Positions 42,321 through 51,752 of a stretch of DNA of 64,000 nt are shown here, one piece after another. Below the pieces are notes generated by a model. It ran no database searches. It was not told where the DNA came from and saw only the letters and a list, made by a program, of their open reading frames with translations. Origin of the DNA: CBDFFW01 sp965246945 (lineage in GTDB: Bacteria; Pseudomonadota; Alphaproteobacteria; UBA11073). The stretch lies in the NCBI GenBank assembly GCA_965246945.1, contig CBDFFW010000002.1, positions 1-64,000 of the forward strand, in the 5' to 3' direction. Within the stretch, counting starts at the first letter, position 1; every line of letters starts with the position of its first letter. The position numbers and the translations under genes were made by a program.

Positions 42321-43928
42321 ATGTATGTACTTTATGAATGGCTGGTTAAAACTGTGAAGAATTTTCCGAAAATTTTTTTGTCTCAAAAGCCGGTAACGCT
42401 GCTCGCAAAAGCCGAAAAATGGTCATTCTCTAACAAAGACAAGGGGTTGTGGATCGCGCCTGAGCTGACATTGACCGGTTACCCCGCCGGCGATTATTGG
42501 CTTCATCCCCAGTTAATTCAGGATTGTGCCGCCCAGGCAGCCGTTTTAGCTGCTGAAATACCAGTTGGGCAGGGGCTAATTATCGGCAGTCCCTGGGTTA
42601 TTGATGGCAAATTATACAATGCGGCGCTGCTGCTCACCGATGGCCAGGTCCAAGTCGCGGCGCTTAAGCAGCATTTACCCACCTACGATGTATTTGATGA
42701 AGCGCGTTATTTCACGCCAGGCCATGCGCTGCTACCGATTGATTGGCAGGGGGTTAAACTAGGCGTGCTGATTTGCGAAGACATGTGGTATCCGGAACCC
42801 GCATTGCAAGCCAAGGCAAAAGGGGCGGAAGTATTATTGGTGATCAATGCCAGCCCGTTTGATCGTTATAAACGCGCGCAACGTTTGTTCCAGGCCCGCG
42901 CGCGGGTGCAGGCCACTCTCTTGCCCCTTGCTTACGTGAATTATAGCGGCGGGCAAGATGATATCGTTTTTGATGGTGGCAGTTTTGCGCTCAATGCCAC
43001 CGGCGATCTAATCGCGTTAGCTAACTTGGCAGCAACTGAACTACCGGTTGATTTTAATGCGACTGCAAAATTTGCTGATACAGATTACACAGCAATTGAT
43101 CAGCCTTTCACCAAAGATTTAATTGTCTTGGCCTTACGTGATTACGTGCAGCGCAATGGGTTCAAAAAGATCCTGCTTGGTTTGTCTGGCGGAATTGATA
43201 GCGCATTGGTTGCTTGTCTGGCAGCGGAAGCATTGGGTGCCGAAAATGTCACGGTCATTGGTTTGCCCTATCATTATACCAGCGAAGCAAGTCGTGTGGA
43301 TGCCCAAGCGCTGGCTGGTAAACTTGGCATTGCGCTACAAGAAATTCCAATTGAACAACCGGTCACTGCCTTTCATGGAATATTGAAACAGTATATTTCC
43401 GAAACTACTGATCTGCCCTGGCAGAATTTACAATCACGTATTCGTGCGGTTATCCTTATGGCGCTTAGCAATGCACAAAATGCGTTGTTGCTGACCACCA
43501 GTAATAAATCTGAACTTGCAGTTGGTTACGGCACTTTATATGGCGATATGTGCGGCGCGTTTAATCCACTGAAGGATTTATATAAAACCGAAGTCTATAC
43601 TTTAGCGAAAGCATGCTATGGCGACATCATTCCGGAAAGAATTTTTACACGCCCACCAACCGCTGAACTAAAACCAGAGCAAGTGGATCAAGATAATCTG
43701 CCGCCTTATGAAATACTAGATGCCATTTTACAGCGATTGGTTGAGGGTTATCAAAATGCTGATCAAATCGTTGCCGCTGGCTATGACCGTCTGATTGTCG
43801 ATAAAACCATTAAATTATTCCATTTAGCTGAATATAAGCGTTATCAAGCACCGCCAGGCCCTAAACTCACCACCCGTAGTTTTGGTCGGGAATGGCGTTA
43901 TCCGCTCACGGTTGGTGGCAAAAAATAA
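42321..43928 (+). CDS. nadE: Glutamine-dependent NAD(+) synthetase
   Basis: Amidates NaAD to NAD+ using glutamine. The 535 residues hold a nitrilase-type glutaminase domain with E, K and C of the triad in APELTLTGYP, LKQHLPTYDVFDE and LICEDMWYPEP, then the synthetase domain with P-loop LLGLSGGIDSALVA and TTSNKSELAVGYGTLYGD. The first 36 residues lack the QxNPxxGD start typical of the family and look worn. A terminator follows the stop. Confidence 0.92.
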   Translation: MYVLYEWLVKTVKNFPKIFLSQKPVTLLAKAEKWSFSNKDKGLWIAPELTLTGYPAGDYWLHPQLIQDCAAQAAVLAAEIPVGQGLIIGSPWVIDGKLYNAALLLTDGQVQVAALKQHLPTYDVFDEARYFTPGHALLPIDWQGVKLGVLICEDMWYPEPALQAKAKGAEVLLVINASPFDRYKRAQRLFQARARVQATLLPLAYVNYSGGQDDIVFDGGSFALNATGDLIALANLAATELPVDFNATAKFADTDYTAIDQPFTKDLIVLALRDYVQRNGFKKILLGLSGGIDSALVACLAAEALGAENVTVIGLPYHYTSEASRVDAQALAGKLGIALQEIPIEQPVTAFHGILKQYISETTDLPWQNLQSRIRAVILMALSNAQNALLLTTSNKSELAVGYGTLYGDMCGAFNPLKDLYKTEVYTLAKACYGDIIPERIFTRPPTAELKPEQVDQDNLPPYEILDAILQRLVEGYQNADQIVAAGYDRLIVDKTIKLFHLAEYKRYQAPPGPKLTTRSFGREWRYPLTVGGKK

Positions 43929-43955
43929 GCCCGCTTGGTCGCAACCAAACGGGCT
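43921..43955. terminator. Bidirectional terminator
   Basis: AGCCCG-C-TTGGT-CGCA-ACCAA-A-CGGGCT forms one long hairpin between the stops of nadE and rplI. On the minus strand TTATTTTT follows, so it ends the rpsF-rpsR-rplI transcript well. Confidence 0.85.
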
Positions 43956-43978
43956 ATTTGCCAAACGATCCAAAATAA

Positions 43979-44524
43979 TTAAAGAATCATTTCTTCTTCG
44001 GCCGTATCACTACCCGCATTTTCAGTGGCTTTAGAGGTTGTTGCTTTCGCATCATCGCTAAACGCTTTCTGAGCATCAGCAGCCGAACGGGCAACTGCCA
44101 AAGTAACAGTCACAACCACTTCAGGGTGCAACGCAACTTTAATTGGATAAACACCCAGTCTTTTAATGCCTTGATCCAATTGAATAGCGTTACGCGGTGC
44201 TTGGTGACCGGCTTCGGCCAACGCATCGGCCACGTCACGGGCAGTCACTGAACCGTATAATTGGCCAGTCTCTGAAGCCGCGCGGATCATTACCGCTTTC
44301 ACACCCTGCAGTGCTTCACCTTGCTTGGCCGCATCGGTCCGGCGGTTATCATCTTGCGCAGCCAAAGCGGCTTTTTGCTGCTCAAAATACGCCATATTGT
44401 CTTTGGTGGCGCGCAGCGCTTTTTGCTGCGGCAGTAAAAAGTTACGGGCGTAACCTTGTTTAACCGTGACCACATCGCCGATGCGGCCCAATTTATCCAC
44501 GCGTTCGAGGAGGACAACTTCCAT
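43979..44524 (-). CDS. rplI: 50S ribosomal protein L9
   Basis: A 181-residue large-subunit protein. The N-terminal globular domain MEVVLLERVDKLGRIGDVV, then VKQGYARNFLLPQQKALRAT, is the standard 23S-binding part; a long helix and the C-terminal domain (IKLGVYPIKVALHPEV-like segment) follow. An acidic/serine tail of about 30 residues extends beyond the usual end. Last gene of the rpsF-rpsR-rplI operon. Confidence 0.96.
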   Translation of the reverse strand: MEVVLLERVDKLGRIGDVVTVKQGYARNFLLPQQKALRATKDNMAYFEQQKAALAAQDDNRRTDAAKQGEALQGVKAVMIRAASETGQLYGSVTARDVADALAEAGHQAPRNAIQLDQGIKRLGVYPIKVALHPEVVVTVTLAVARSAADAQKAFSDDAKATTSKATENAGSDTAEEEMIL

Positions 44525-44535
44525 TTTACGCTCCC

Positions 44536-44910
44536 TTATTTCTTCTGTGCCGAAAATGGCATCAACGCCAAATAGCGCGCACGCTTAATGGCTTGTGACA
44601 ATTTACGTTGTTTTTTGGCAGACACGCCGGTGATCCGTGATGGCATAATTTTGCCACGTTCGGTCACGAAACGGCCTAAAATGTTGATGTCTTTGTAATC
44701 GATTGGCAAAGCATCAGGTCCAGTAAAAGGGCATTTGCGTTTACCCGTGCGAAAAGATGGCCGGCGCCCGCCGCGTTCACCACCTTCACGGTCCCCAGAA
44801 CGGTCCCCACCGCGTTCGCCGCGCTCACCGCCACCAGAACGCTCGCCATAACTTTGGCTACCACCGCCGGCACCACTTGATGGGCTAGCTGAATTACGAT
44901 ATTCGCTCAT
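44536..44910 (-). CDS. rpsR: 30S ribosomal protein S18 with Gly/Arg-rich N-terminal extension
   Basis: The C-terminal 75 residues are a normal S18 core: [20 protein letters not shown], then [19 protein letters not shown] and [19 protein letters not shown]. Before it stands a 49-residue tail of G, S, E, D and R with RGG-like repeats ([16 protein letters not shown]), so the protein is 124 residues instead of about 75-85. The tail is expected to be disordered and RNA-binding. The start has no alternative nearer the core, and the gene is 4 bases from rpsF. Confidence 0.93.
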   Translation of the reverse strand: MSEYRNSASPSSGAGGGSQSYGERSGGGERGERGGDRSGDREGGERGGRRPSFRTGKRKCPFTGPDALPIDYKDINILGRFVTERGKIMPSRITGVSAKKQRKLSQAIKRARYLALMPFSAQKK

Positions 44911-44913
44911 AAA

Positions 44914-45327
44914 TTATTCTCCTGCCGCATCTTCAGTTGGACGGCGGCTGATTTTTGGCCGGTACGCATCATTAGCGGGGGCCAAGCTTTCCACATCTTC
45001 TTCATCACGCTTGCGCAAAATCGCCGATTGGCCTTCTGGCAAGGTTTCAATACGCACAGTCATAAACCGTAAAATGTCTTCGGAAAGACGCATATTGCGC
45101 TCCAATTCGGTAATCGCCTCAGAAGGCGTATCAAAATGGAACAGCACATAATAACCTTTACGGTTTTTATTGATGCGGTAAGCAAGATTGCGCAGGCCCC
45201 ATGGCTCGATCCGCTTGGTGGTGCCACCTTGCGCTTCGACGAGCTGGGAAAGATCCTGGCTTAAAGTATTGACCTGATTTTCCGACATATCCTGCCGGGC
45301 AATCAGCACTGTTTCATACAGCGGCAT
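44914..45327 (-). CDS. rpsF: 30S ribosomal protein S6
   Basis: A 137-residue small-subunit protein that pairs with S18. The family pattern runs from MPLYETVLIARQDMSENQVN through IEPWGLRNLAYRINKNRKGYY to ERNMRLSEDILRFMTVRIE. A charged C-terminal tail of about 40 residues (EDVESLAPANDAYR) follows, as is usual in alphaproteobacteria. It opens the operon; the 135-base gap upstream to motA holds no clear gene. Confidence 0.96.
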   Translation of the reverse strand: MPLYETVLIARQDMSENQVNTLSQDLSQLVEAQGGTTKRIEPWGLRNLAYRINKNRKGYYVLFHFDTPSEAITELERNMRLSEDILRFMTVRIETLPEGQSAILRKRDEEDVESLAPANDAYRPKISRRPTEDAAGE

Positions 45328-45462
45328 GATTGGGTTTCCTTATGGTTAACGGCTTATCACGGCAGTATTGCCAGATAAACCTTAGCACTATCCACAAGTG
45401 ATAGCGCAGGTGAGCAGGTAGATAGCCGCAAATAAACCATTAAAGGCAAGGAAAAACTTAAA

Positions 45463-46335
45463 TTAACCCTCAATTTTGGCGTTATTCAACACTTCTTCCA
45501 ATTCAGAGAATTTCGGTTGCATGTGGCTGGGCACAGAACCACGGCCGATTTCAACTGCCACCTGCACGGCATTACCATGTAAAAAGGCCACCAAAACATC
45601 GCGGATCACATAATAAAAGCTGACTTCTTCGTGGTAAATATTTTCCAGCTTCTTCGCAAATGGCCCGAAAATCCCGTAAGCTAAAAACACCCCCAAGAAA
45701 GTTCCCACCAGCGCGTGGCCAATCATCCCGCCCAAAATAGTAGGCGGTTGGTCAATCGAGCTCATGGTTTTGATAATGCCTAACACGGCGGCCACAATTC
45801 CCAAAGCGGGCGTGGCATCGGCCATATTCTGAATGGCACCTGATGGGGCGGCACCTTCATGGTGATGCTTTTCAATTTGTTTATCGATGCTATTTTCCAC
45901 CTGATGCGGATCAGACATATTCATCGTCATCATGCGCAGCGTGTCGCAAATCAAATCGATGGCGAAATGATCATGGGCCACTTTGGGGAATTGATTGAAA
46001 ATACTGCTTTCATGCGGATTTTCAATATGCGATTCAACCGCAATAATCCCTTTGGATTTAATCAGTTTGGCCAGTAAATATAATAGGGTTAGCAGATCGA
46101 TATAATCCTGTTTTTTAAACGGGTTACCTTTAAAAACCAGCGGAATATCCTTCATGGTTTTCTTAGCAATCGTGCCTGGGTTGCTAATCAAGAAAGATGC
46201 TACCGCTGCGCCGCCGATGGTGACCATTTCGCCGACCATGGCTTCCATAATCGGTTCCATTTTACCATGGCCCAAGACCACATAACTGCCGAAAACGCAG
46301 ACAAACAGCGTCACCAGACCAATAATTGCACCCAT
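45463..46335 (-). CDS. motA: Flagellar motor stator protein MotA
   Basis: The four-helix proton-channel subunit of the flagellar stator. In 290 residues it shows GAIIGLVTLFVCVFGSYVV as the first helix, the cytoplasmic loop (with ESHIENPHESSIFNQFP) and the last two helices with IQNMADATPALGIVAAVLGI and ILGGMIGHALVGTFLGVFLA. The ATG used has AAGGCGG upstream; a longer frame would add 19 unlikely residues. The partner motB, often adjacent, is absent, so it lies elsewhere. Confidence 0.95.
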   Translation of the reverse strand: MGAIIGLVTLFVCVFGSYVVLGHGKMEPIMEAMVGEMVTIGGAAVASFLISNPGTIAKKTMKDIPLVFKGNPFKKQDYIDLLTLLYLLAKLIKSKGIIAVESHIENPHESSIFNQFPKVAHDHFAIDLICDTLRMMTMNMSDPHQVENSIDKQIEKHHHEGAAPSGAIQNMADATPALGIVAAVLGIIKTMSSIDQPPTILGGMIGHALVGTFLGVFLAYGIFGPFAKKLENIYHEEVSFYYVIRDVLVAFLHGNAVQVAVEIGRGSVPSHMQPKFSELEEVLNNAKIEG

Positions 46336-46435
46336 CTTAGCCGCCTTCTGCGAATCTGGTTTGATTCTAAACCAAGCCCAGCCTAGCGGCAAAGCCTTGC
46401 CATAAGGTTAACAAGCATCTTAATCATAAACCTGT

Positions 46436-47773
46436 ATGGGCAAATTATTCGGCACGGATGGTATTCGCGGCACCGCCAATCGCGGCGTAATGACGGCCGA
46501 ACAAATCTTGCGCGTGGCGATTGCAACTGCGAGTCAATTTCAGCCCACTGCCCACCATAATAAGGTTGTGATTGGTAAGGATACACGCCTATCGGGATAT
46601 CTGTTGGAGCCTGCTTTAACCGCTGGTTTCATTGGCGCCGGGATGGATGTCGTATTGCTGGGGCCAGTGCCAACACCGGCGGTGGCGCAGCTCACCCGTT
46701 CCTTACGGGCAGATTTAGGTGTAATGCTCTCAGCCTCACATAACCCATATTATGATAATGGCATCAAATTATTTGGGCCAGACGGCTATAAACTTTCTGA
46801 TGAAATCGAAAATGCGATTGAGGCAAAAGTTAACACGCTTACCGAAGCCGATTTAGCCCCATCGCATGAATTGGGCCGGGCCAGCCGTTTGGAAGATGCC
46901 GCCGGTCGCTATATCGAATTTTGTAAAAGCACCTTTCCACGCGGTCTGCGCCTGGACGGTATTAAAATCGTGGTCGATTGCGCCAACGGCGCGGCCTATA
47001 AAATCGCACCGAAAGTTTTTTGGGAATTAGGCGCAGATGTTATTCCCCTGGCCGACGAGCCCGATGGCATGAATATCAATGCCGGTTGCGGCGCGACCGA
47101 TATTGAAGCTTTGCAACGGGCAGTACCCTATTACAAAGCAGATTTAGGAATTGCCCTTGACGGTGATGCCGATCGCTTAATCATTGTCGATGAAACCGGT
47201 GCGCCCGTAAATGGCGATCAGCTGCTAACGTTATTGGCAGTGGATTGGCAGGCCAAAGGGGAACTACGTCAGGGCGGGGTAGTGGCCACGATCATGTCCA
47301 ATTTGGGTATGGAACGCTACTTAACCGAAAAAGGCATTGCGTTGCACCGCACCGCTGTGGGCGACCGCTATGTGGTCGAAGCCATGCGCAAAGGCGGGTT
47401 TAACCTGGGCGGCGAACAATCCGGCCATATGGTGCTGAGCGATTATGCCACCACGGGCGATGGTATCATTGCCGCTTTACAGGTGCTGAGCATCTTATGC
47501 GCCAAAAAACGGCCAGCCAGCGAAGCCTTGCAAGTATTCAAAGCCGTGCCGCAAATTTTGCAAAATGTGAAATTATCGCCTGGTCAAAACCCCATGGCCG
47601 ATCCCTATTTTCAAGCCGCGATCCAAGCCGCCGAAGCCAAGTTAAATGGTAATGGCCGCTTACTGGTGCGTAAATCCGGTACCGAGCCGCTATTGCGGAT
47701 CATGGCTGAAGGGGACGATGCTGCGGCGATTAAAAATCTGTGTCAAAATCTCGCCGCCCAAATCGCTGCTTAA
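46436..47773 (+). CDS. glmM: Phosphoglucosamine mutase
   Basis: Interconverts glucosamine-6-phosphate and glucosamine-1-phosphate for UDP-GlcNAc synthesis. The 445-residue protein starts [20 protein letters not shown]; the phosphoserine loop is [13 protein letters not shown] with S101; the metal loop DGDADRL is near residue 241; and the C-terminal phosphate site has [12 protein letters not shown]. All are diagnostic. Divergent from motA. Confidence 0.97.
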   Translation: MGKLFGTDGIRGTANRGVMTAEQILRVAIATASQFQPTAHHNKVVIGKDTRLSGYLLEPALTAGFIGAGMDVVLLGPVPTPAVAQLTRSLRADLGVMLSASHNPYYDNGIKLFGPDGYKLSDEIENAIEAKVNTLTEADLAPSHELGRASRLEDAAGRYIEFCKSTFPRGLRLDGIKIVVDCANGAAYKIAPKVFWELGADVIPLADEPDGMNINAGCGATDIEALQRAVPYYKADLGIALDGDADRLIIVDETGAPVNGDQLLTLLAVDWQAKGELRQGGVVATIMSNLGMERYLTEKGIALHRTAVGDRYVVEAMRKGGFNLGGEQSGHMVLSDYATTGDGIIAALQVLSILCAKKRPASEALQVFKAVPQILQNVKLSPGQNPMADPYFQAAIQAAEAKLNGNGRLLVRKSGTEPLLRIMAEGDDAAAIKNLCQNLAAQIAA

Positions 47774-47806
47774 TTTTAAATATAGTTTAGACACTAAGTA
47801 TAAAAA

Positions 47807-48700
47807 TTATACAGCAGCCTGCTGGGCCATTTGCGCTGTTAGTTCGCTGATGCCGCCAGCGGTTTCGACATTCATCATCCCAACCACATGGTAACCGCTA
47901 TCGACGTGTAATACTTCGCCGGAAGTGCCGGTTGAAAGATCGCTAAGCAGATACAGGGCCGCGCCGCCGCATTCTAAAGTGGTGGTATTGCGCAGCAACG
48001 GCGCGTTTAATTCATTCCATTTCAGGATATAGCGCATATCGCCAATCCCGCTGGCCGCCAGCGTTTTAATGGGACCGGCGGAAATGGCATTTACGCGGAT
48101 TTGCTGGGCACCTAAATCGGCGGCTAGATAGCGGACCGAGGCTTCTAAAGCTGCTTTGGCCACGCCCATGACGTTATAATGCGGGATAACCTGTTCCGCG
48201 CCGTAATAGGTTAGGGTAACCAAGCTGCCACCATTGGGCATTAATTTGGCCGCATGTTTGGCGACTTCGGTGAATGAAAAAACGGAGATATCCATGGTGC
48301 GCAAAAAGTTGTCCCGTGTCGTATTCACGTAACGGCCGTCCAACTCGTTCTTGTCGGAATAGGCAATGGCATGCACCACAAAATCAACCGTGCCCCAATC
48401 ATCGGCCAAAGTTTTAAAGGCAGCGGCGACCGATGCTTCATCAGTTACATCACACGGCAGAATATGTTTGCCGCCAACGCTTTCCGCTAATGGGGTCACG
48501 CGCTTTAACAAAGCTTCACCTTGATAGGTAAAAGCCAGTTCAGCCCCTTGTGCCGCTAACTGCTGAGCAATGCCCCACGCAATCGAACGATCATTGGCTA
48601 CGCCCATAATCAGACCACGTTTGCCAGCCATGACGGTGCCAGCCAAGGGCGCATTCAAAACGTTAGCGCCAATTGCGGCGGCGGGTTGAGCAAGAGCCAT
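47807..48700 (-). CDS. fabI: Enoyl-[acyl-carrier-protein] reductase [NADH]
   Basis: Reduces trans-2-enoyl-ACP in the last step of each round of fatty-acid elongation; the target of triclosan in other bacteria. The NADH loop GVANDRSIAWGIA is at 33-45, and the catalytic Y-x6-K is in HYNVMGVAKAAL. The C-terminal SSG-EVLHVDSGYHVVGM region is typical. A 24-residue alanine-rich N-terminal extension precedes the usual start; an ATG at residue 24 (MAGKRG) is the likely alternative start. Confidence 0.95.
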   Translation of the reverse strand: MALAQPAAAIGANVLNAPLAGTVMAGKRGLIMGVANDRSIAWGIAQQLAAQGAELAFTYQGEALLKRVTPLAESVGGKHILPCDVTDEASVAAAFKTLADDWGTVDFVVHAIAYSDKNELDGRYVNTTRDNFLRTMDISVFSFTEVAKHAAKLMPNGGSLVTLTYYGAEQVIPHYNVMGVAKAALEASVRYLAADLGAQQIRVNAISAGPIKTLAASGIGDMRYILKWNELNAPLLRNTTTLECGGAALYLLSDLSTGTSGEVLHVDSGYHVVGMMNVETAGGISELTAQMAQQAAV

Positions 48701-48853
48701 GTTATCTAAACCTGTTAATCTAATGAGTTTTGGCACAGTAACCGAAAATACCGACGGACTGTCAATCAAGTTTTATGCCTCCAGCCAAACTTAGGCGCGG
48801 CTGTTGCTTGCGTGTTGCGGCAAATTTGCGCAGCATGGCGTGGGATTAGAATC

Positions 48854-49687
48854 ATGCGCGCCTCTTTCTTGCTTTATATTATATGTGCTTATTTAATTTG
48901 GACGCTGTGTGCGCATGCCGAGACGTTGCCGGCCAATACCGTGCTAGCCCGGGTAAATGGCATTGAAATCACAGAAGCCCAATATCAAACGTTATTGGCT
49001 GATTTGCCCAAACAAATTAGCAGTTTGCCGGATAATGTGATCCGCAAAGTGGCGCTTGACCAGCTTATCAATACCGAAGTGGTTTTACAGGCCGCTGCCG
49101 CAGCAAAAATTGAAGCAGATCCTGCCGTGCAGCGACATTTGCAGGCTGCCCGTGAACGGGTATTGGTGGAGAGTTATTTAAAGAAAACGGGCGATGCGAA
49201 ACTAACCGATGCCGATTTAAAAAAGCCTTATGCGCAGTTTAAAAAGGACAACCCGTCCGTAGAAACGGTTAAAACGCGCCAAATTATGGTGAAAGATGAA
49301 AAAACAGCCCAAGCAGTGATTGAAAAATTAAATGACGGTGCTGATTTTACAGATTTGGCCAAAGAATATAATATAAAGGCTCAGGACAAGGCCAACGCTG
49401 GGGCCATGAATTATGTGGCCAAAAATGAAGCACCGCCTGCCTACACCGAAGCAGCCTTTGCTTTGAAAAAAGGGGAATACACCAAAACACCGGTTAAAAC
49501 CTCATTCGGTTGGTCGGTCATCAAATTGGAAGATCGCCGCGAACGTCCTACGCCAAAATTTGACGATGTGAAAGAAACATTGCGCGGGCCAGAATTGCAG
49601 CGCGTTATGCAAAAAGAGCTAGCCAGTTTGCGTGAAAAAGCCAAGGTGGATGTGCTGTACAATCCTCCAGCTGAGGATAAAAAATAA
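48854..49687 (+). CDS. Periplasmic peptidyl-prolyl isomerase (parvulin type)
   Basis: A 277-residue PpiC/PrsA-like foldase. A signal peptide (FLLYIICAYLIWTLCAHA) is followed by an N-terminal helical part with the VNGIEITEAQY phrase, and by the parvulin domain (about 130-240) with TRQIMVKDEKTAQAVI, ADFTDLAKEYN and KTSFGWSVIKLEDRR. It helps exported proteins fold. The gene overlaps argJ by one base (TAATG), an old alphaproteobacterial pairing. Confidence 0.92.
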   Translation: MRASFLLYIICAYLIWTLCAHAETLPANTVLARVNGIEITEAQYQTLLADLPKQISSLPDNVIRKVALDQLINTEVVLQAAAAAKIEADPAVQRHLQAARERVLVESYLKKTGDAKLTDADLKKPYAQFKKDNPSVETVKTRQIMVKDEKTAQAVIEKLNDGADFTDLAKEYNIKAQDKANAGAMNYVAKNEAPPAYTEAAFALKKGEYTKTPVKTSFGWSVIKLEDRRERPTPKFDDVKETLRGPELQRVMQKELASLREKAKVDVLYNPPAEDKK

Positions 49688-50934
49688 TGGCTGGCCATGG
49701 TTTGCCCCGCTCGCCCTTGGCACCGGAAATCGTTGAGGTTGTGCCGCCAGTACCAGGGATTGCTTTGGCCACCGGCCATGCGGGCATTAAATACAAAGAC
49801 CGTGATGATTTATTGTTAATCTGCTGCCCGCCTGGCGCGACCGCTGCCGGGGTATTTACCAAATCCAAAACTGCGGCCGCGCCGGTGCAATGGTGCCAGT
49901 TGAATTTGGAACGCAGTAGCGGCGCGACCCGCGCATTACTGATTAATGCAGGCAATGCCAATGCCTTTACCGGTGCGCCAGGCGAAGAAGCAGTGCAGGA
50001 AGTCATGGCCGCCACTGCACAGGCTTTGGGTCTCCAACCTTCCGAAATTTTAATGGCTTCCACCGGCGTTATCGGCCAATTATTGCCCGCGCAAAAAATT
50101 ACGGCACAAGTGCCCAATTTGATTAAAGCGCTGGATGACAAACCATGGTTTGCCGCCGCCAAAGCCATTGCGACCACGGATACTTTTCCCAAATTGGTTA
50201 GCAAGCAATGCCAAATTGGCGGCAGCACCATTACCATCAACGGTATCGCCAAAGGTTCTGGTATGATTATGCCGGATATGGCAACCATGCTCGCCGCGGT
50301 GTGCACCGATGCGCGCATACCTGCGGAACTGCTGCAAGCCTTACTCCAGCAAATCGTGGCGATTTCATTTAATGCCATCACGGTCGATAGCGATACCTCG
50401 ACCAATGACAGTCTGTATTTAATTGCCAGCGGTGTGGCGCAGCATCCGGTGGTGGAAAGTTTAACCGATCCGGTTTTGCGCGATTTTAAACGCACGCTCA
50501 CCGATGTGATGATTGAGCTTGCGCAACTCGTGGTGCGTGATGGCGAAGGCGCCCAAAAATTCATCACCGTCCATGTTACCGGCGCTAAATCAAAAGCGGA
50601 TGCCAAAAAAGTAGCGATGAGCATTGCCAACTCGCCGCTGATTAAAACCGCTATTGCTGGGGAAGATGCAAATTGGGGCCGTATCGTCATGGCCGCCGGC
50701 AAATCTGGAGCGGCGGTCGATCCCGATAGATTGAAGGTCGGCATGGGCGGCTATTTAATCGCGGCTGATGGCGGCGTGATCCCCAATTACGATGAAAGCC
50801 TGGTCGCCGCACATATCAAAACCCGCGACATTGAAATCGATGTCGATTTAGGCCTAGGCCGCAGCAGCTTCACCGCCTGGACGTGTGATCTTACGCATGG
50901 TTATATTTCAATTAATGCCGATTACCGTTCTTAG
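49687..50934 (+). CDS. argJ: Bifunctional ornithine acetyltransferase/N-acetylglutamate synthase
   Basis: Moves the acetyl group from N-acetylornithine to glutamate in cyclic arginine synthesis. The 415-residue precursor self-cleaves at an A-T bond; the nucleophile T200 lies in KGSGMIMPDMATML. The segments ALLINAGNANAFTG and IAGEDANWGRIVMAAGKSG are also diagnostic. Translation is coupled to the parvulin gene by a one-base overlap. Its stop interlocks with that of the convergent XRE gene. Confidence 0.97.
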   Translation: MAGHGLPRSPLAPEIVEVVPPVPGIALATGHAGIKYKDRDDLLLICCPPGATAAGVFTKSKTAAAPVQWCQLNLERSSGATRALLINAGNANAFTGAPGEEAVQEVMAATAQALGLQPSEILMASTGVIGQLLPAQKITAQVPNLIKALDDKPWFAAAKAIATTDTFPKLVSKQCQIGGSTITINGIAKGSGMIMPDMATMLAAVCTDARIPAELLQALLQQIVAISFNAITVDSDTSTNDSLYLIASGVAQHPVVESLTDPVLRDFKRTLTDVMIELAQLVVRDGEGAQKFITVHVTGAKSKADAKKVAMSIANSPLIKTAIAGEDANWGRIVMAAGKSGAAVDPDRLKVGMGGYLIAADGGVIPNYDESLVAAHIKTRDIEIDVDLGLGRSSFTAWTCDLTHGYISINADYRS

Positions 50935-51662
50935 TTAAGCGGCAACAATTTGGTACTCATTTCATATAGCTGTTTTTCGGTATAGGGCGGGTCTTTGGCT
51001 TGGGCCCAAAAAAATTCAAATTGCTTGGCATAACTGGCGGCGACCGATGGATTTTCGATAATCACCGCGCGGGTCGGCGGCCCCCATAAAATTAGTGCGA
51101 GTTTGTTGCCATATAGTGCAAATGGGGCAACGCCGAATAGCGCTTTGGGCAGCCAGCGGTAACGCGTATTGCTGGGCGGAAACATCATTTGGGTATCGCC
51201 AGCTTCCACCAGCACCCGTTCATGCAAATCATATTTTTGCAAATCACGCGCATATTGCGCAAAAGCAATCGGGCTGGTGGCCGCTAAATCCGCGTCATTC
51301 ATGTTGATATAGTAACTCTCGCGGCATTGTTGGGTTAGGCAGGTGGTTAGAATATCGTTTAAAAACTGTGCATAAATATCACCCCGATCAATCGTGGTAA
51401 TATTAAAAACTTCACCACGCAGTCGCACGCCAGGGCCCTGCTGAAATTCCACGCCATGCGTTTCCAAAGCGGCCTGAATTTTAACCAGTGTGTTCAAACG
51501 TGGATTGCTGGCATCGCGTTCTAAATTATTCACTGCGGCCAGTGATAGCTTGGCCGCACGGGCCAAATCGCTTTGCGTCCAATTCAACAAAGCGCGGGCC
51601 GCGCGGATTTGGGCCAGGGAAGCCAATTGCATAAACTTAATATATCGCTTTTGCGAAACCAT
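50931..51662 (-). CDS. XRE family transcriptional regulator with unknown C-terminal domain
   Basis: A 243-residue protein with an N-terminal helix-turn-helix of the Cro/C1 type (about 17-70: QIRAARALLNWTQSDLARAA, then LAAVNNLERDASNPRLNTL). The remaining 160 residues form a domain I do not recognise, with several aromatic and acidic residues; it may sense a ligand. An ATG ten codons in is an alternative start. It diverges from an amino-acid permease and may regulate it, which is an inference from position only. Confidence 0.85.
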   Translation of the reverse strand: MVSQKRYIKFMQLASLAQIRAARALLNWTQSDLARAAKLSLAAVNNLERDASNPRLNTLVKIQAALETHGVEFQQGPGVRLRGEVFNITTIDRGDIYAQFLNDILTTCLTQQCRESYYINMNDADLAATSPIAFAQYARDLQKYDLHERVLVEAGDTQMMFPPSNTRYRWLPKALFGVAPFALYGNKLALILWGPPTRAVIIENPSVAASYAKQFEFFWAQAKDPPYTEKQLYEMSTKLLPLN

Positions 51663-51752
51663 TAATAGGTATTTTACTTTTTATTGAATGCAATTGAAGT
51701 TTCTTGTTGCACCGCTTAATGGTTGCAAGCATCTTGTTTACTGGGGCTGCGA

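Noticed and set aside
46336..46436. Sigma-54-like TGGCAAGGCTTTGCC upstream of motA
   Set aside because: GG and GC are nine bases apart, not ten, and the site is mainly a self-complementary hairpin. It is also about 60 bases from the start, unlike the flgB and flgF sites.
49605..50744. Long 379-codon open frame antisense to argJ
   Set aside because: It lies fully over the well-supported argJ and parvulin genes. Its translation is serine/alanine-rich with no domain, as expected for a shadow frame.
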